A DNA stretch of 64,000 bases. Origin: Alviniconcha marisindica (taxonomy: Eukaryota > Mollusca > Gastropoda > Provannidae). The stretch lies in the NCBI GenBank assembly GCA_018857735.1, contig JABMCL010000678.1, positions 691,001 through 755,000 on the forward strand, in the 5' to 3' direction. The stretch's first letter is position 1. Every line of letters begins with the position of its first letter. A program made the translations under genes and the position numbers. Positions 22,880-33,255 of this stretch are shown piece by piece. Below the pieces are notes generated by a model. It worked only from the letters and a program-made list of their open reading frames with translations, was not told the DNA's origin and did not search any database.

Positions 22880-23310
22880 AGAGCCTCGCTTTCTGGCACC
22901 TTCCTCCAAGCTCTGCCAGAATTGGTTTCGCTACTGAAGGGGCACTGCCTATCTCCGCGCAGCTGTCCACCGACGCTCTCAGTGCCCTCCGAAAGGTTTC
23001 GGCACTAATAAGACTGTGGAAGCAACATAGCGTCGAAGCATGCACGTAAACATGAGGCGCGCCCGCCCCGGGTAAAAAGTCAGTTCCACCTCGATTCACA
23101 CGATTTTGGTTTTACCTGTGATGCTGTAAGCAGTGAGGACGGAAACGCCTAATATAATTTCAGTTGTCTCTTACAAACCTACTGCTACTTGAACACCAAC
23201 GAAAAACTGTCCGATAGCTGACAGTTTTCGGAGACCTACCGCGTAACCAGTTACGGCAGTGGCTGGAAGAAGGATGTCGTAAACCAGTGCTTGTGGTTTG
23301 AGTCTTGGCT
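22880..23310 (+). repeat. dispersed repeat family R5, copy 1
   Basis: Shares long blocks with about 45290-45775 (opposite strand), 52500-53340 and 62510-62585. Landmarks are GGCACCTTCCTCCAAGCTCT, CTGAAGGGGCACT and, at the 3' end, GACAGTTTTC then TGTCGTAAACCAGTGCTTG. No coding capacity seen. Probably a non-autonomous mobile element of about 430 bases. Confidence 0.7.
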
Positions 23311-24435
23311 AGACTGGTGTGTACAGTCTTGACTAGACTGGTGTATACAGTGTTGGCTAGACTGGGGTATAGTCTTGACTGGACTGTACAGTCGTAGCAG
23401 GAGTGAGGAGCAGATGGATGTCACATGGATACAGAATGGAATGATTTAGTAGTATTTATATAATTTGAGGATGTACCTCTGGTGGAATTTATGTACCTTG
23501 TATTTATACCGATGCAGGTCTTTGTTTTGTTCGTGTGACGTCTTTCGAGCGATAATTAATTCCCTTTGCCTGTTAATATTATTTATGTAAATTATTCACA
23601 ACAAAAAAAGGCGTACTTTTGCGCCAGATTGTGATTATAGGATATCCTTTGCGCGTATTATTCTAGTCCTGACTGGCAGCATGCTTGGCGAGGCTGTCAG
23701 CTTTCTGATGCTTTCATTTAGACTATTATTGTAAAAGTAAGAAGAGCGAAAATTGTGCCATTATTGATATCATTATTAGTATTAGTGTCAGTATTGTTAC
23801 TGTTACCATTATCGTTGTTAGGTATTATTGTTGTTATTTTACCATTCAGCTATTGTTGTGAATATTCTTGTCTTGTTTTAACACTCGCTTGTGTCTGTCG
23901 TCGACACTTTGCGGTGTCATTGCTCTGCGTTAAGCACAGCTGGCGCCTGTATACGTGACTGCGTGAGTTATGAAGGTGCATGTGTGCATGGCTGCGTTTG
24001 AGCATAATTTTATGTTGCGACATGTGCTGGACGGACTTTCTCTACTGTTGTTCGTGGGGGGGGGGGGGGGGGGGGGGGGGGGCGCGTATGTGTGTGTGTG
24101 TTTATATACAGTGTGTACAATGTAGACTTAGTTTCTGACAAGAATTAATTAGATGTGTGACATTTGCGGAACTCCTTCCATGACCATTGGTGAGCCGTCA
24201 TCGTCGCAAGACACCAGAGCTGAATGGCAAAGCAAGTTTCTTTTGTTGGCAAGTCTCAGAGGGTGACCACAGCAACACGCGTTCATTTTCAGTTGATTTC
24301 TTGACAGTTCTTGTGCAGTTGCTCCCCTTCTCATGAGGGCCTTGTGCAGTTTGGGGTTCCGGCAAGGGTTCCCATTGGGGCTCCCACAGAGGATAGGCCC
24401 CCACTGACTGCGTGTCATCTTTCTGTGTGATGCAG

Positions 24436-25275
24436 AAGGTGGAGCAGGCAGAGGCTGGAGAGGAGGCAGCCGCCACTGCTAGTGCTGATCCACCCCCCAG
24501 TAAAAGCCCTTCGGGGGGAGTTTGGATATCACCCCCTTTGCCTGTCGGGCCCTCGCCTCCGACCGTCCAACAGTCCTCCTCACCACAGCTGCACGTTAAA
24601 CAGAAACTCCACGATTGCACCGCCCCTGCTGAGCCGTCTCCGTCGCCCCTGCAGGTTCGAAAGAAACCCCGGGATTTGAAACCGGAGGAGGTACAGAGGA
24701 CGCTTCAGCGGCACGTCTTTCGTCCTGGCGATCCGTTCCCAAAGGCCGACGTGAAGAGGAGCTGGTCTGACTCCTCCGCCTCAGCTCGTGACGGTGAGCT
24801 GTCGTCATCCGGCTCGTCCAACCGGAGGGGCCGCTGCTTCGTCTGTGAGGAGTGCGGGGTGTCGCTGTGCAGCCGGCAGAGCTTGGCCAACCACTGTGCC
24901 AGGGTGCACGTCAAGAAGGAGGCGTTCGAGTGCGGCCTGTGCGGGAGGCTGTACTCCTCCCAGCGCTACCTGGACAACCACATGGCCAACCAGCACAACG
25001 GCAGCAGCAAGGAGTCCGCGGCCTGTGCCGAGGCCGACGTCCCCCCCAAGCAGGAGGTGCTCGGGTGTCGGCTGTGCGGAAAGCTGTACTCGTCGCAGCG
25101 TTTCCTGGACAACCACGTGCTCGCGCAGCACAGCTGCGGCAAGGAGTCCCCGTGCGCTGAGCCCGGCGCACGTGCCAAACAGGAAGTGTTCGAGTGCCGG
25201 CTGTGTGGGAGGTTGTACTCGTCGCGGCGTTACCTTGACAACCATATGGTCACACAGCACGGCGAAGGGGACTAG
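24436..25275 (+). CDS. alternative last exon C with four C2H2 zinc fingers
   Basis: Opens after TTCTGTGTGATGCAG in phase 0 and ends at TAG 25273-25275, giving 279 residues. A Pro/Ser/Ala-rich, probably disordered region of about 130 residues precedes four C2H2 fingers at about C137/C140/H153/H158, C166/C169/H182/H187, C211/C214/H227/H232 and C254/C257/H270/H275. Fingers 2-4 share CxLCGxLYSSxRxLDNH and are spaced by Lys/Glu-rich linkers ending KQEV, so they arose by internal tandem duplication. The GC-rich, Pro-rich exon is unlike the AT-rich introns around it. Linker exon 19695-19789 fits in phase. DNA binding is the expected role. Part of finger 1 and finger 2 is copied exactly at 25540-25662. 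Confidence 0.88.
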   Translation, partial: KVEQAEAGEEAAATASADPPPSKSPSGGVWISPPLPVGPSPPTVQQSSSPQLHVKQKLHDCTAPAEPSPSPLQVRKKPRDLKPEEVQRTLQRHVFRPGDPFPKADVKRSWSDSSASARDGELSSSGSSNRRGRCFVCEECGVSLCSRQSLANHCARVHVKKEAFECGLCGRLYSSQRYLDNHMANQHNGSSKESAACAEADVPPKQEVLGCRLCGKLYSSQRFLDNHVLAQHSCGKESPCAEPGARAKQEVFECRLCGRLYSSRRYLDNHMVTQHGEGD

Positions 25276-25404
25276 TCGTGGTGGCGTCAGTGATGGTTCT
25301 TAGCTGTTAGCTGCGAGGATGTTGTCACCTGTGCGTTTTTTGTTTGTTTGTTAGTTTGTTTGCTTTTGATCGGTGATGTGTCTGATGTGAGAGTATCACC
25401 ACCT

Positions 25405-25474
<70 letters not shown>

Positions 25475-25493
25475 CTCCCTCCCTCTCTCTCTG
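25276..25493. repeat. degenerate GATGT repeats and (CT)n after exon C
   Basis: Phrases of the type GGTGATGTGTCTGATGTGA and ATCACCACCTG near 25370-25405 recur at about 25930-26020 (GGTGATGTGTCTGCTGTGAC), suggesting an old tandem repeat later split by microsatellites and a LINE tail. CT array at about 25410-25471. Confidence 0.45.
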
Positions 25494-25707
25494 TATTAGT
25501 AGTACTGTAGCAACGGCAGATATGTGAGTCGGCCTTTGTGCTTGGCCAACCACTGTGCCAGGGTGCACGTCAAGAAGGAGGCGTTCGAGTGCGGCCTGTG
25601 CGGGAGGCTGTACTCCTCCCAGCGCTACCTGGACAACCACATGGCCAACCAGCACAACGGCAATCTTCACCGTTGAGAAATAAAGTTCAATCAATCAATC
25701 AATCAAT

Positions 25708-25712
<5 letters not shown>
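25494..25712 (+). mobile_element. LINE 3' tail carrying a host exon fragment
   Basis: The 3' UTR end of the same retrotransposon family as 41520-41990: TATTAGTAGTACTGTAGCAA and CGGCAGATATGTGAGTCGGC on the left, ATCTTCACCGTTGAGAAATA and AAGTTCAATC with (CAAT)n on the right. Compared with the other copy, 123 bases of zinc-finger exon replace about five bases in the middle. It also brings AATAAA at 25679-25684, which could serve as a polyadenylation signal for exon C. Confidence 0.8.
25540..25662 (+). pseudogene. 123-bp exact copy of zinc-finger exon C
   Basis: Identical to 24881-25003 over 123 bases, covering the end of finger 1, the linker and finger 2. It has no splice sites of its own and sits inside a LINE 3' UTR. 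Perfect identity means a recent copying event or ongoing gene conversion. Confidence 0.92.
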
Positions 25713-25782
<70 letters not shown>

Positions 25783-25905
25783 CTCCTCCTACTCTCTCTC
25801 TCTCTCTCTCTCTCCCTCTCTCTCTCTCTCCCTCTCTCTCTCTCTCCTCCTCCTCCTCCTCCTACTCCTCCTCCTCCTACTCCTCCCCCCCTCCCCCTCT
25901 CTCTC
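25711..25905. repeat. (CT)n and (CTC)n microsatellites
   Basis: Long CT array passing into CTCCTCCTAC trinucleotide-like repeats. Confidence 0.9.
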
Positions 25906-26047
25906 TGTTTTCTTGTATTGTTTCTTTTGTCGGTGATGTGTCTGCTGTGACAACGTCACCACACATATTTTCTTTTTTGGGGTCGGGGATGTGCTTGCTG
26001 TGTCAGTGTTACCAATGTTACTGCTGTTTGTCTGACAACCGTATCAG

Positions 26048-26318
26048 CGGCCAGTGCCATGGCGGGAAATAGCCCAACAAAAGAAACTGGTGATGTGCCC
26101 ACGGTGCCAGATGTGGGGTGCTACAAGTATTGCTGTGTGGGGAGTGCAGTGCTGAGCTGCCTGAGGGGAACGAACCGCTGTACACGCCACGCGCACCAAC
26201 AAAACGCAGAAGAAAATTGCGTGTGCGTGTCGAGAGGCTGTGGTCGAACATCTGTATCAACGGCAAAACGGCGCTGCCTAACGGCCGAGACTTGTTCAAG
26301 TCGTCGAACTTAAAATGA
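26048..26318 (+). pseudogene. frame-broken zinc-ribbon-like last exon
   Basis: An acceptor-like CTGACAACCGTATCAG ends at 26047. Phase 0, the phase of neighbouring terminal exons, encodes REIAQQKKLVMCPRCQMWG and then stops. One base further on, the overlapping frame continues with LLCGECSAELPEGNEPLYT, a basic KRRRKLRVRV stretch and a stop at 26316-26318. The two CxxC pairs together look like a zinc ribbon followed by a basic tail. A one-base shift near GTGTGGGG separates the frames, either a real mutation or a homopolymer error in the assembly. I infer a recently dead or mis-sequenced alternative last exon. The domain type is a suggestion only. Confidence 0.45.
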
Positions 26319-27884
26319 CAAAACTTACACAGACCATGGTCACTACCAGTCATCAACTAGGTTTTTTCAACGACCATAGTCTGGAGAGAGGAGATACAAA
26401 GCTTAAGGTTCTGTCGAGTGTTCTGGTACCATCTAGTTTTAAACAGAACGAATCAGGACACAACAGAACAGAACTGTACCTAACTGTGCATGTGACTGCC
26501 TTTCACTGCATTACTGCTGTCTCAAATAGCAAAACTCAGTACAAAAAAATAATAATTTTAAAACAATTCTTAACCGCCGGATCAAATCTCTTTCTTGTTT
26601 TCCGCCGCACGTGCGCCACGCGGCAGTTTCAGTTGAACTGAACAAGGTTGTATTGACTGGCACTGTGATATTGCTCTTACGACTGGACTTGAAACACCGG
26701 ACACCGGAGCTGGACACAGAAGGCCTTCAGACCTAACGCCCACAGTACCATGAAAGAGAGAGAATAATAATCATAAAAATACCGAAAACCTGTTAAGCGC
26801 GTTTATAGAGGTAAAAACTGCACTAGGCGCTGTACAGTGATGCATTATAACAAAAAAACAATTCGCACCTACAGCCTATGTTTACTTCATTTAGCTGTAG
26901 CAGAGGACTAGCAGAGTGATGCTTGGCAGTGGCATGCGGGGAGGGGGGGGGGGGGGGTTGAAGTAACAACCATTTGGAGTTTGTGTCAAAGTGTGGAAGC
27001 CAACACACAGCAAGACTGAGGACTGATAGGTTAAAACAGTTAGCTTGTACACCAGTATGATGCTGCTGCGTTGGAGGCTGTGTACGAAGCTAAATGCACT
27101 GATCTGAACCCGCGCCACAAACTAGCAGCAGCCTGTTAAACTGGTCAGTTAAAGATTATGCCATTTAAATCCCAGTGTGTTTTGCACCGAATATTTCAGT
27201 GGAAAGGTTTGACATCTATTTAGCCAACGTCCAACTAGCCGCAACCACGGAGAGATTGGGCAAAACCTGAGGAATAAACCAACAGACTGCTGACAGACTA
27301 AGACCAAGAGATGAGGCCAGAACTCACAATAAAGCTATACGTGATCACACTCACGATAGTGACTGATGTTCGTCATTTGCAGTGTTCTCGATTGTGCACT
27401 GGCTGATAATTGGTGTGTTGTGTTTTGGGCTGTTGACACGAGCTGTTCTGTGTAGTTGATTGGTCACCATGGTTTTTATGTTTTGTTTAGTAGATTTATT
27501 TTCAGTAGTCCGTCTGCCATTATTTGTGTGGGAGAGGGGGGGGGGGGGGGGGGGGCAACTGTGCTCGTGTCTGCAAGGGGGTCACTGTCAAGTAACGTTC
27601 CTTTGTACCTGCACACAGTCAGAGAGATCTGCAGAATAAAGATTTTTATTCAAGCAAGTTGTATATATACAACTATTTTGTGTGTGTGTGTGTGTGAGCC
27701 AGCACCCGTTCTCTTCTGATTTCCAGTTCCTCTCTATGCCATTGTTTGTGTTCTAAAAGTATCATTAAAGAAATATATGCAGCCAAAGATTGACACTATA
27801 AAATAAAAGGAAAACTGGAATCTTAGGCAGTTGCCCCCGTATGGTACAGATGGATGATACTGAGCTGTTTGTTGTCCTCAACAG
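26319..27884. other. intronic stretch, nothing coding
   Basis: AT-rich. Contains poly-G runs near 26940 and 27536-27555. The segment 26706-26757 (GAGCTGGACACAGAAGGCCT and following) recurs at 31500-31550, just before the exon at 31634. No exon seen. Confidence 0.5.
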
Positions 27885-28238
27885 ACCACGCCCCTGCCGC
27901 AAATTCAGAATCGAACTGCGCCGAAGGACGTGACCAGGGAAGACCTGCAACGGCTCCTGAAACAGAAGCTGCCCCTGAAGACGATCGCTGAGGTGCTGAA
28001 CATTTCGCGGCCCACGCTCTACAAGCTGCTACGCAAGCACGGGCTGGACTCTGCCTTCAAGAACATCACCAACGAGAAGATTATCGCCCGGATAACCGCC
28101 ATTGTGGCCGACTGCCCGCAGGCTGCCTCGGACCCCAACATGATGATGGAAAAGCTCAGACAGCAGGACTTTATCGTGGGCATGAGCAGAGTGCTGTTCT
28201 GCATGCAGAAACTCTCCAGCGGAGGGCAACAAGGATGA
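27885..28238 (+). CDS. alternative last exon with helix-turn-helix motif
   Basis: Opens after TTTGTTGTCCTCAACAG in phase 0 and ends at TGA 28236-28238, giving 117 residues. After about 15 linker residues comes a helical block with VTREDLQRLLKQKLPLKTIA, VLNISRPTLYKLLRKHGL, the layout of a helix-turn-helix like those of resolvases and of the N-terminal parts of many metazoan integrase-related proteins. A second helical segment (NEKIIARITAIVADCP) and KLRQQDFIVGMSRVL follow. It would offer the locus another kind of DNA-binding end. I recognise the fold pattern, not a named family. The 3' end is partly duplicated downstream. Confidence 0.75.
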   Translation, partial: TTPLPQIQNRTAPKDVTREDLQRLLKQKLPLKTIAEVLNISRPTLYKLLRKHGLDSAFKNITNEKIIARITAIVADCPQAASDPNMMMEKLRQQDFIVGMSRVLFCMQKLSSGGQQG

Positions 28239-28930
28239 CCCTGGAAGATTGTGGTTTGAATGAGGGCCTCAGTGACTAAGTGCCCGCACGCCGTCCCGGA
28301 CCCCAGCATCTTGATGCAAAGCCTCAGGCAGCAGGACCTCTGGACCCTGTTGTGGACACGAGCAGAGTGTTGTTGTGCAGGCAGATCGTGTCCAGCAGTC
28401 AACAACAGTGATACGAGAAGATCGTGGCTTGCCTCAGCGCCATCGTGTGTACAAGCTGCCCCAGCCGCTGTCATCCTCTCTTGATGGAATGATCCAGACA
28501 TAGCAATTCCTCATGGGGACTGTCAGAGGTTTGCTTGTCGTGCGGATACTGCTCACCAAACGTTGCGGCTGACACAAAGTTTCGTACATGATTTCCTGCG
28601 TTTGGAACTAGTGTTTCAGTGGTCAAACTCAGTGGTCATTTAGAGCATCCTCGGATCACCGTATGTCATGAGGACATGTGATGAACGGTCAGTGGTCAGA
28701 TTGAGTGGTCAGCCTGAGCGTTTTGGTCACCATAGTTACTAGTGCCGTGAGGGCACGTGATGAAGATCCAGCTGTCGGTGGTCAGATTGAGTGGTCAGCC
28801 TGAGCGTTTTTGTCACCATAGTTACTAGTGCCACGAGGGCACGTGACTGATAAAGATCCAGCTGTCGGTGGTCAGATAGGAGTGGTCAGTCTCAGCATAT
28901 TCGGGTCGCCATAGTCAGTGCGATGAGGAC
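28108..28930 (+). repeat. tandem duplications seeded in the HTH exon end, then about 100-bp repeats
   Basis: Coding bases at about 28108-28160 (GACTGCCCGCAGGCTGCCTC) recur at about 28276-28330 (AAGTGCCCGCACGCCGTCCC) with GACCCCAGCAT and AGCAGAG landmarks, out of frame. A third trace is near 28450. Further on, a unit with GTGGTCAGATTGAGTGGTCA and CACCATAGTTACTAGTGCC repeats about three times between 28640 and 28930. All follow the stop codon. Confidence 0.65.
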
Positions 28931-31633
28931 GAGCGGTGGAGATTCTGTACATGCTTTTGAAAATGAATGGACACAGTGAATGTAAAACATGAGAATAGCA
29001 CAGTCTGAGCATCCTCAGGTGACCATAGCATGCTGCTTATTTACTCTTGTCCTTCAGTACACAGACTGCTGAACATGAATGGACGTGATATGGGGAATAT
29101 ATGAATGGACGTGATAAGTGCTGTTTTGTTTGGAATGGTGCTTGACCTGTTCATCTACAATGCAGCCGCAAGCCACCATTGTGTGGTGAGGATGGGTTCT
29201 ACACGCAACACGTACTGTGGAATATTAATTGTCGCAGTGTATGTAAAATTGTTTTTATTATTTTAGAGTTCATCCGAGACAAATCATTGTGTTTCTACTA
29301 TCTTTGGGAGAGTGACTTTAAAACAAACAACAACAACAAAAAGTGTGTGTGTGGGGGGGGGGGGGGGGGGGGGGGGACTGCTCGCACACGCACACACCAC
29401 TCTAATGGGGGAAAACATTGGCGTAAGATAAGACGAGAAATGGTGAAATAAATAGCATTTCTGATTCTTCCCAGACACCTGCACAATACTGTTGAGACTT
29501 TACTCCATAGCGGATGAATTTTTGGATGAAGATGTTCCACCGTGGTAATTTAAAAAATAAAATTAAATTTTTTAATATATATGTATATATACGAGATTTG
29601 TCTGTCCGTGGTTCGTAAGGCAGGCAAACTGGTGATAGCTTTGGTAAATAGCTTTGCTTGATACTGGGTTGTTTGGGGGGTCTTGGATCTTGACTGCGTA
29701 TCGTCTGGTTAAAATCTCAGGGACCACAGCAAATCACCCCAGCGTCACCTTATGTCACCAGAAATATCTCACGCAACCTAAAATGTCAGTAGAAAAACAG
29801 TGGAGATGTCACATCTGAGAGCGATGGCGTCCTCAGGTGCACAGTTTGTAGGAAGAGAAGAGGGAGAGATGAACCCAGCGAGTTTGATCACAATTACATG
29901 TGCCCAAACATTTGTTGTATTTTAACGGCATTTCATTTCAGTGTGTGCTTTTTATTTTATCGTTTGAAATCTTATGACTGCGCGCGCCCGCAAACACGCA
30001 CGACCCCGACTAAAGGGGAAAAACATTGGCGTAAAAATCACGAGATAATTGCAACACAGTACATCTCCGGACGTCTTCTTTGTTTGTTTGTTTTGTTTTG
30101 CTTATTGTTAAATTGATGCTTTTGATATTTCTACGTTGTTCTAATATTTCTATCACATTTTTGCTATTCACATCCCACCGAAAAATGACTTCCGTGCACT
30201 TCGCGGTACAAAAACCTACTTCGACGATAGCAATGTAAATCCTTTTGGTTCCATTTTCTCAAAGTGGCCATTCTGCTACCAACGTTCATTTACGAGGTCA
30301 TGGCATTGCTTGTGTACAATGTGCAGTCTTAAAACATATATTAAATTAAACTTCAGTCTTCACAGTGTTACACTGTCTATTTGTGTCAGTAACTCAGAAT
30401 ACCCAAACTGATAATCTGTACCCTTTTTTGTGTGTCTTTTTGTTTTGTTTCTTTCTTCTTCTTTTTTTTTTTTTTTTTTTTTGGGTCAGATACTCGAGAT
30501 CTTTCTTATGCCTATCGCATTCGTATATAATGTGCTACATACGTCTGTGCTTGAAGTCTGACTACAGAAGCGAGACCTTTGTCTGTATCGGCCGTATCAC
30601 AAACTTCGTAAAGAAGTGCATGGTGTATATTGTCATTTACGTACGTTGGTGACTACTTGTTTTCTCATGAAATCATCATTTTTACTTTTTGGAGTGACAA
30701 TGAGAGACCTAGTTGATTTTTGTTCTTGAAATTGTAAGCGTGAAAAGGTTGCTGTTTCGGTGGTGATGAACAGTTGACTGTCTCGATGGTGATGAACAAA
30801 GTGAGGATGGCATCATACTTGAGGACCACGTAAACCTCTACGCAGTGCAACCGGATTGTTCGAGTTAAAGATGCACTTCGCTGGAAATCGCACTTTCCAG
30901 GCTTTTCGTATGCACACAGCCTCATGCCGCAGCGAACACCGAACGGCATTAGAACTACGTTTCTGCGTTAAAGTGTTGTTGGCTTGTTTAATTGATGAAA
31001 TTAAGTTCTGTTGCGCTGGTCCTGTACAAATCCCCTGAGAACATCCCACTCTCCACCGAAGTGAATTCGTGGCGAGGCCGTTGTGTTCGTTGGGCCCGCT
31101 GGTCACTGTAAAACGACGGGTTAACACAGAGTCGTGCTCCAGAACGATTTTCGGGTGTCTTGCCAACGTATGCAGTGGACAAGTGATCAACGATTCTTTT
31201 TAGTCTTCAACATTTTGGTAAATTTATAGAGCATTTTTGTACTGACCTCCCTAATTTTGAATTGAACTTGTCCAGAGTTTCAACCATGTGTGTTGCACTT
31301 GAAACCAGTATCAGTTACATTTGAAAAGAATGTTTCCATACACGTACGATGATACGATTGTAGGTTTTAGTTTCTTTTGCTGCTTACATTTCGCAGTCAA
31401 CTTCAAAAATGGGGACTGGAGGGGGGGGAGGGGGGGGGGCGAGGGAAGGGGGGTAGGATCGCACGTTGAAATACGTGTGGGCGAGAATGTTAAGAGAAGA
31501 GGAGCTGGACAGAGAAGGCCTCCAGACCTAACGCCCACAGTACTATGAATGAGCATGCCTTCTGTGTGTACGCCACGTGCCCCACCGCGTCTCTGGCCAC
31601 TCTCAGTCTAACTGGCTTGTTTCGTTTCTTCAG
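28931..31633. other. intronic stretch with poly-G and no firm exon
   Basis: A G run near 29353-29376. Two diverged copies of a phrase with GGGGAAAAACATTGGCGTAA at about 29407 and 30016. A short phase-1 frame 29475-29548 follows the good acceptor TTCTGATTCTTCCCAG and ends in TAA, but encodes only about 24 residues unlike the other exons. G-rich run near 31415-31455. Nothing else recognised. Confidence 0.4.
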
Positions 31634-32047
31634 CAGAGGAGACGACCTGTCCTGGACCCCTCCGGACCCCACATGGGCCCACCCAGGCCCCCCATGGGCC
31701 CGCCCGGACCCAGCATGGGCCCACCCGCACCCTACATGGGCCCGCCCAGGCCCCTCGCGGCCTCGGTCAAACACCACCACCACCACGACCTGGCAGCGCG
31801 CGGTGACGTCAAGCCACATAACTTTCTCCACTCTGCCCACGAGCACGAAGGCGCCGTGGGTAGAAGCTCTGCAGGAAGCACGTCCGTTACGCAGAACTTC
31901 CTCAACGTCGGTGTTCCGGTCAGCGGCACGGACCAGGCCCAGATGGAGGCCACGCCACCCAGCCTGGACCCCATCAAACGTCTGGCTGCCATGGTGGACC
32001 GACAGAGCGGCATTGGGCACACCTTCGATATCGGGTCAAGTCTGTGA
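31634..32047 (+). CDS. alternative exon rich in Pro-Met-Gly and His, unknown function
   Basis: Opens after GTTTCGTTTCTTCAG in phase 0. The acceptor is CAGCAG, so a one-codon slip is possible. It ends at TGA 32045-32047, giving 137 residues. The N-terminal part is a low-complexity run built on GPxxMGPP repeats, followed by five histidines, a Gly/Ser/Thr-rich region and a C-terminal stretch SLDPIKRLAAMVDRQSGIGH. No domain recognised. GC-rich codon use matches exon C and differs from the surrounding intron. A weak donor GATATCGG/GTCAAG just before the stop leaves open that it is internal. Its phase fits linker exons 12352 or 19695. Confidence 0.6.
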   Translation, partial: QRRRPVLDPSGPHMGPPRPPMGPPGPSMGPPAPYMGPPRPLAASVKHHHHHDLAARGDVKPHNFLHSAHEHEGAVGRSSAGSTSVTQNFLNVGVPVSGTDQAQMEATPPSLDPIKRLAAMVDRQSGIGHTFDIGSSL

Positions 32048-32878
32048 AGCTGCAGCAGTGTGTGTGTGTATGCGTGTGTAAGTGTGTGCGTTCGTGTGTG
32101 TGTGTGTGTGTGCAATTCGTTCGCAGACCTTTCTTCTGACCGCTGCGAAAACGTCGGCCTGCCGATTCGGCAGAAGTAACGGGACACTGTGCTTAGGGTT
32201 CCCTTTCGGCGGATGATCCAGCTGTGCTGACGGTGGAATGTGTATCTTCTGCACTTTGAACGTTGAGCCACCTTGAGAGATTTGACGTTTTGAGTTCTGA
32301 ATGTGTTTCTGAACGTGGAAGAGTATCTTGCTGCTGAACGGTTTGTTGAAGTGCACGCAGAATATAGGCAAGACATTGCGGTGCGTAGATGTTGAGAGAT
32401 CGGGCAGATGACTGGCATCCTTGCCAGAGATTTTGTCCGACTACAAGAGGAAGGAGGATCCACGTGGAGTTGTGTGCAACTGGCCTCATTTGGGAACTAT
32501 TTTAGTGTGCAAGCGGATTTCCAGCACGGATGGACAAGACAGTTGAAGCCAGAGTTTTCAGTGTGATGAGAACGTCAGCTTTGCCCACCGTTTCCCCCTG
32601 CAAGAAAGGGCCAGTAGGAGTGGTAGTTTTAACCGCGTTGTTTCGGGCACTGCTGTGCAAGGGATTGATTAAGTGTGTACAAGGGATTCATTAACAATAG
32701 GGGCAGCTGGTCAACATCAAATGTTCACTCGTGTAGCTCTCTGTATGTCTCTACTCTCAGTTTTGGTGTATATCTGAAATATATGTGTGTGTAGTGTCAG
32801 TAGAATTAGGCCGTCATGGGCGAGGGCTGGATGTAAAAAGACCCTGTGTCTACTGTGCTACCTTCTTAAAATGAAGTT

Positions 32879-32880
<2 letters not shown>
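32048..32880. other. probable 3' UTR and intronic stretch
   Basis: Follows the 31634 exon. No exon or recognised repeat. GT-rich run at about 32057-32111. Confidence 0.4.
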
Positions 32881-32963
<83 letters not shown>

Positions 32964-32971
32964 TTTATTCA

Positions 32972-33055
<84 letters not shown>
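32881..33055. repeat. (CT)n and (CA)n microsatellites
   Basis: CT array at about 32881-32954 and CA array at about 32973-33055. Between 33130 and 33255 a roughly 50-base unit with TTTGCGTGGAACTGATTGG is repeated three times. Confidence 0.9.
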
Positions 33056-33058
<3 letters not shown>

Positions 33059-33255
33059 GTGTGACCCAGTAACCGCCATGGCCCTGTAGGGATGGCTTTG
33101 GCCTTGAGACAAAGTCGAAGATGAGGCAAAGGTGTAGAAACGAAGATTGGTAGAGATTTGCGTGGAACTGATTGGCAGGCCTACAATGAAGAGATTTGCG
33201 TGGAACTGGTTAGTAGGTCTACAAGGAAGAGGTTTCCGTGGAACTGATTGGCAGG

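Larger units (their letters stand above)
19790..24435. other. long intronic stretch rich in simple repeats
   Basis: Holds a (TA)n array (about 19917-19959), a CA/GT array pair (20858-21009 and 21067-21129), a second CA/GT pair (21611-21670 and 21781-21857), a dispersed repeat copy (22880-23310) and a 26-base G run near 24056. A small frame at about 24152-24256 starting CDICGTPSMTIGE lacks good splice signals. No convincing exon. Confidence 0.5.

Noticed and set aside
24152..24256. Frame with CDICGTPSMTIGE resembling a zinc knuckle
   Set aside because: Only one CxxC pair, no pyrimidine tract before the AG, and no match to neighbouring exons.
31732..32463. 243-residue open frame on the - strand
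   Set aside because: It is the antisense of the GC-rich exon 31634-32047 and its flank; the + strand frame has the splice acceptor and phase.
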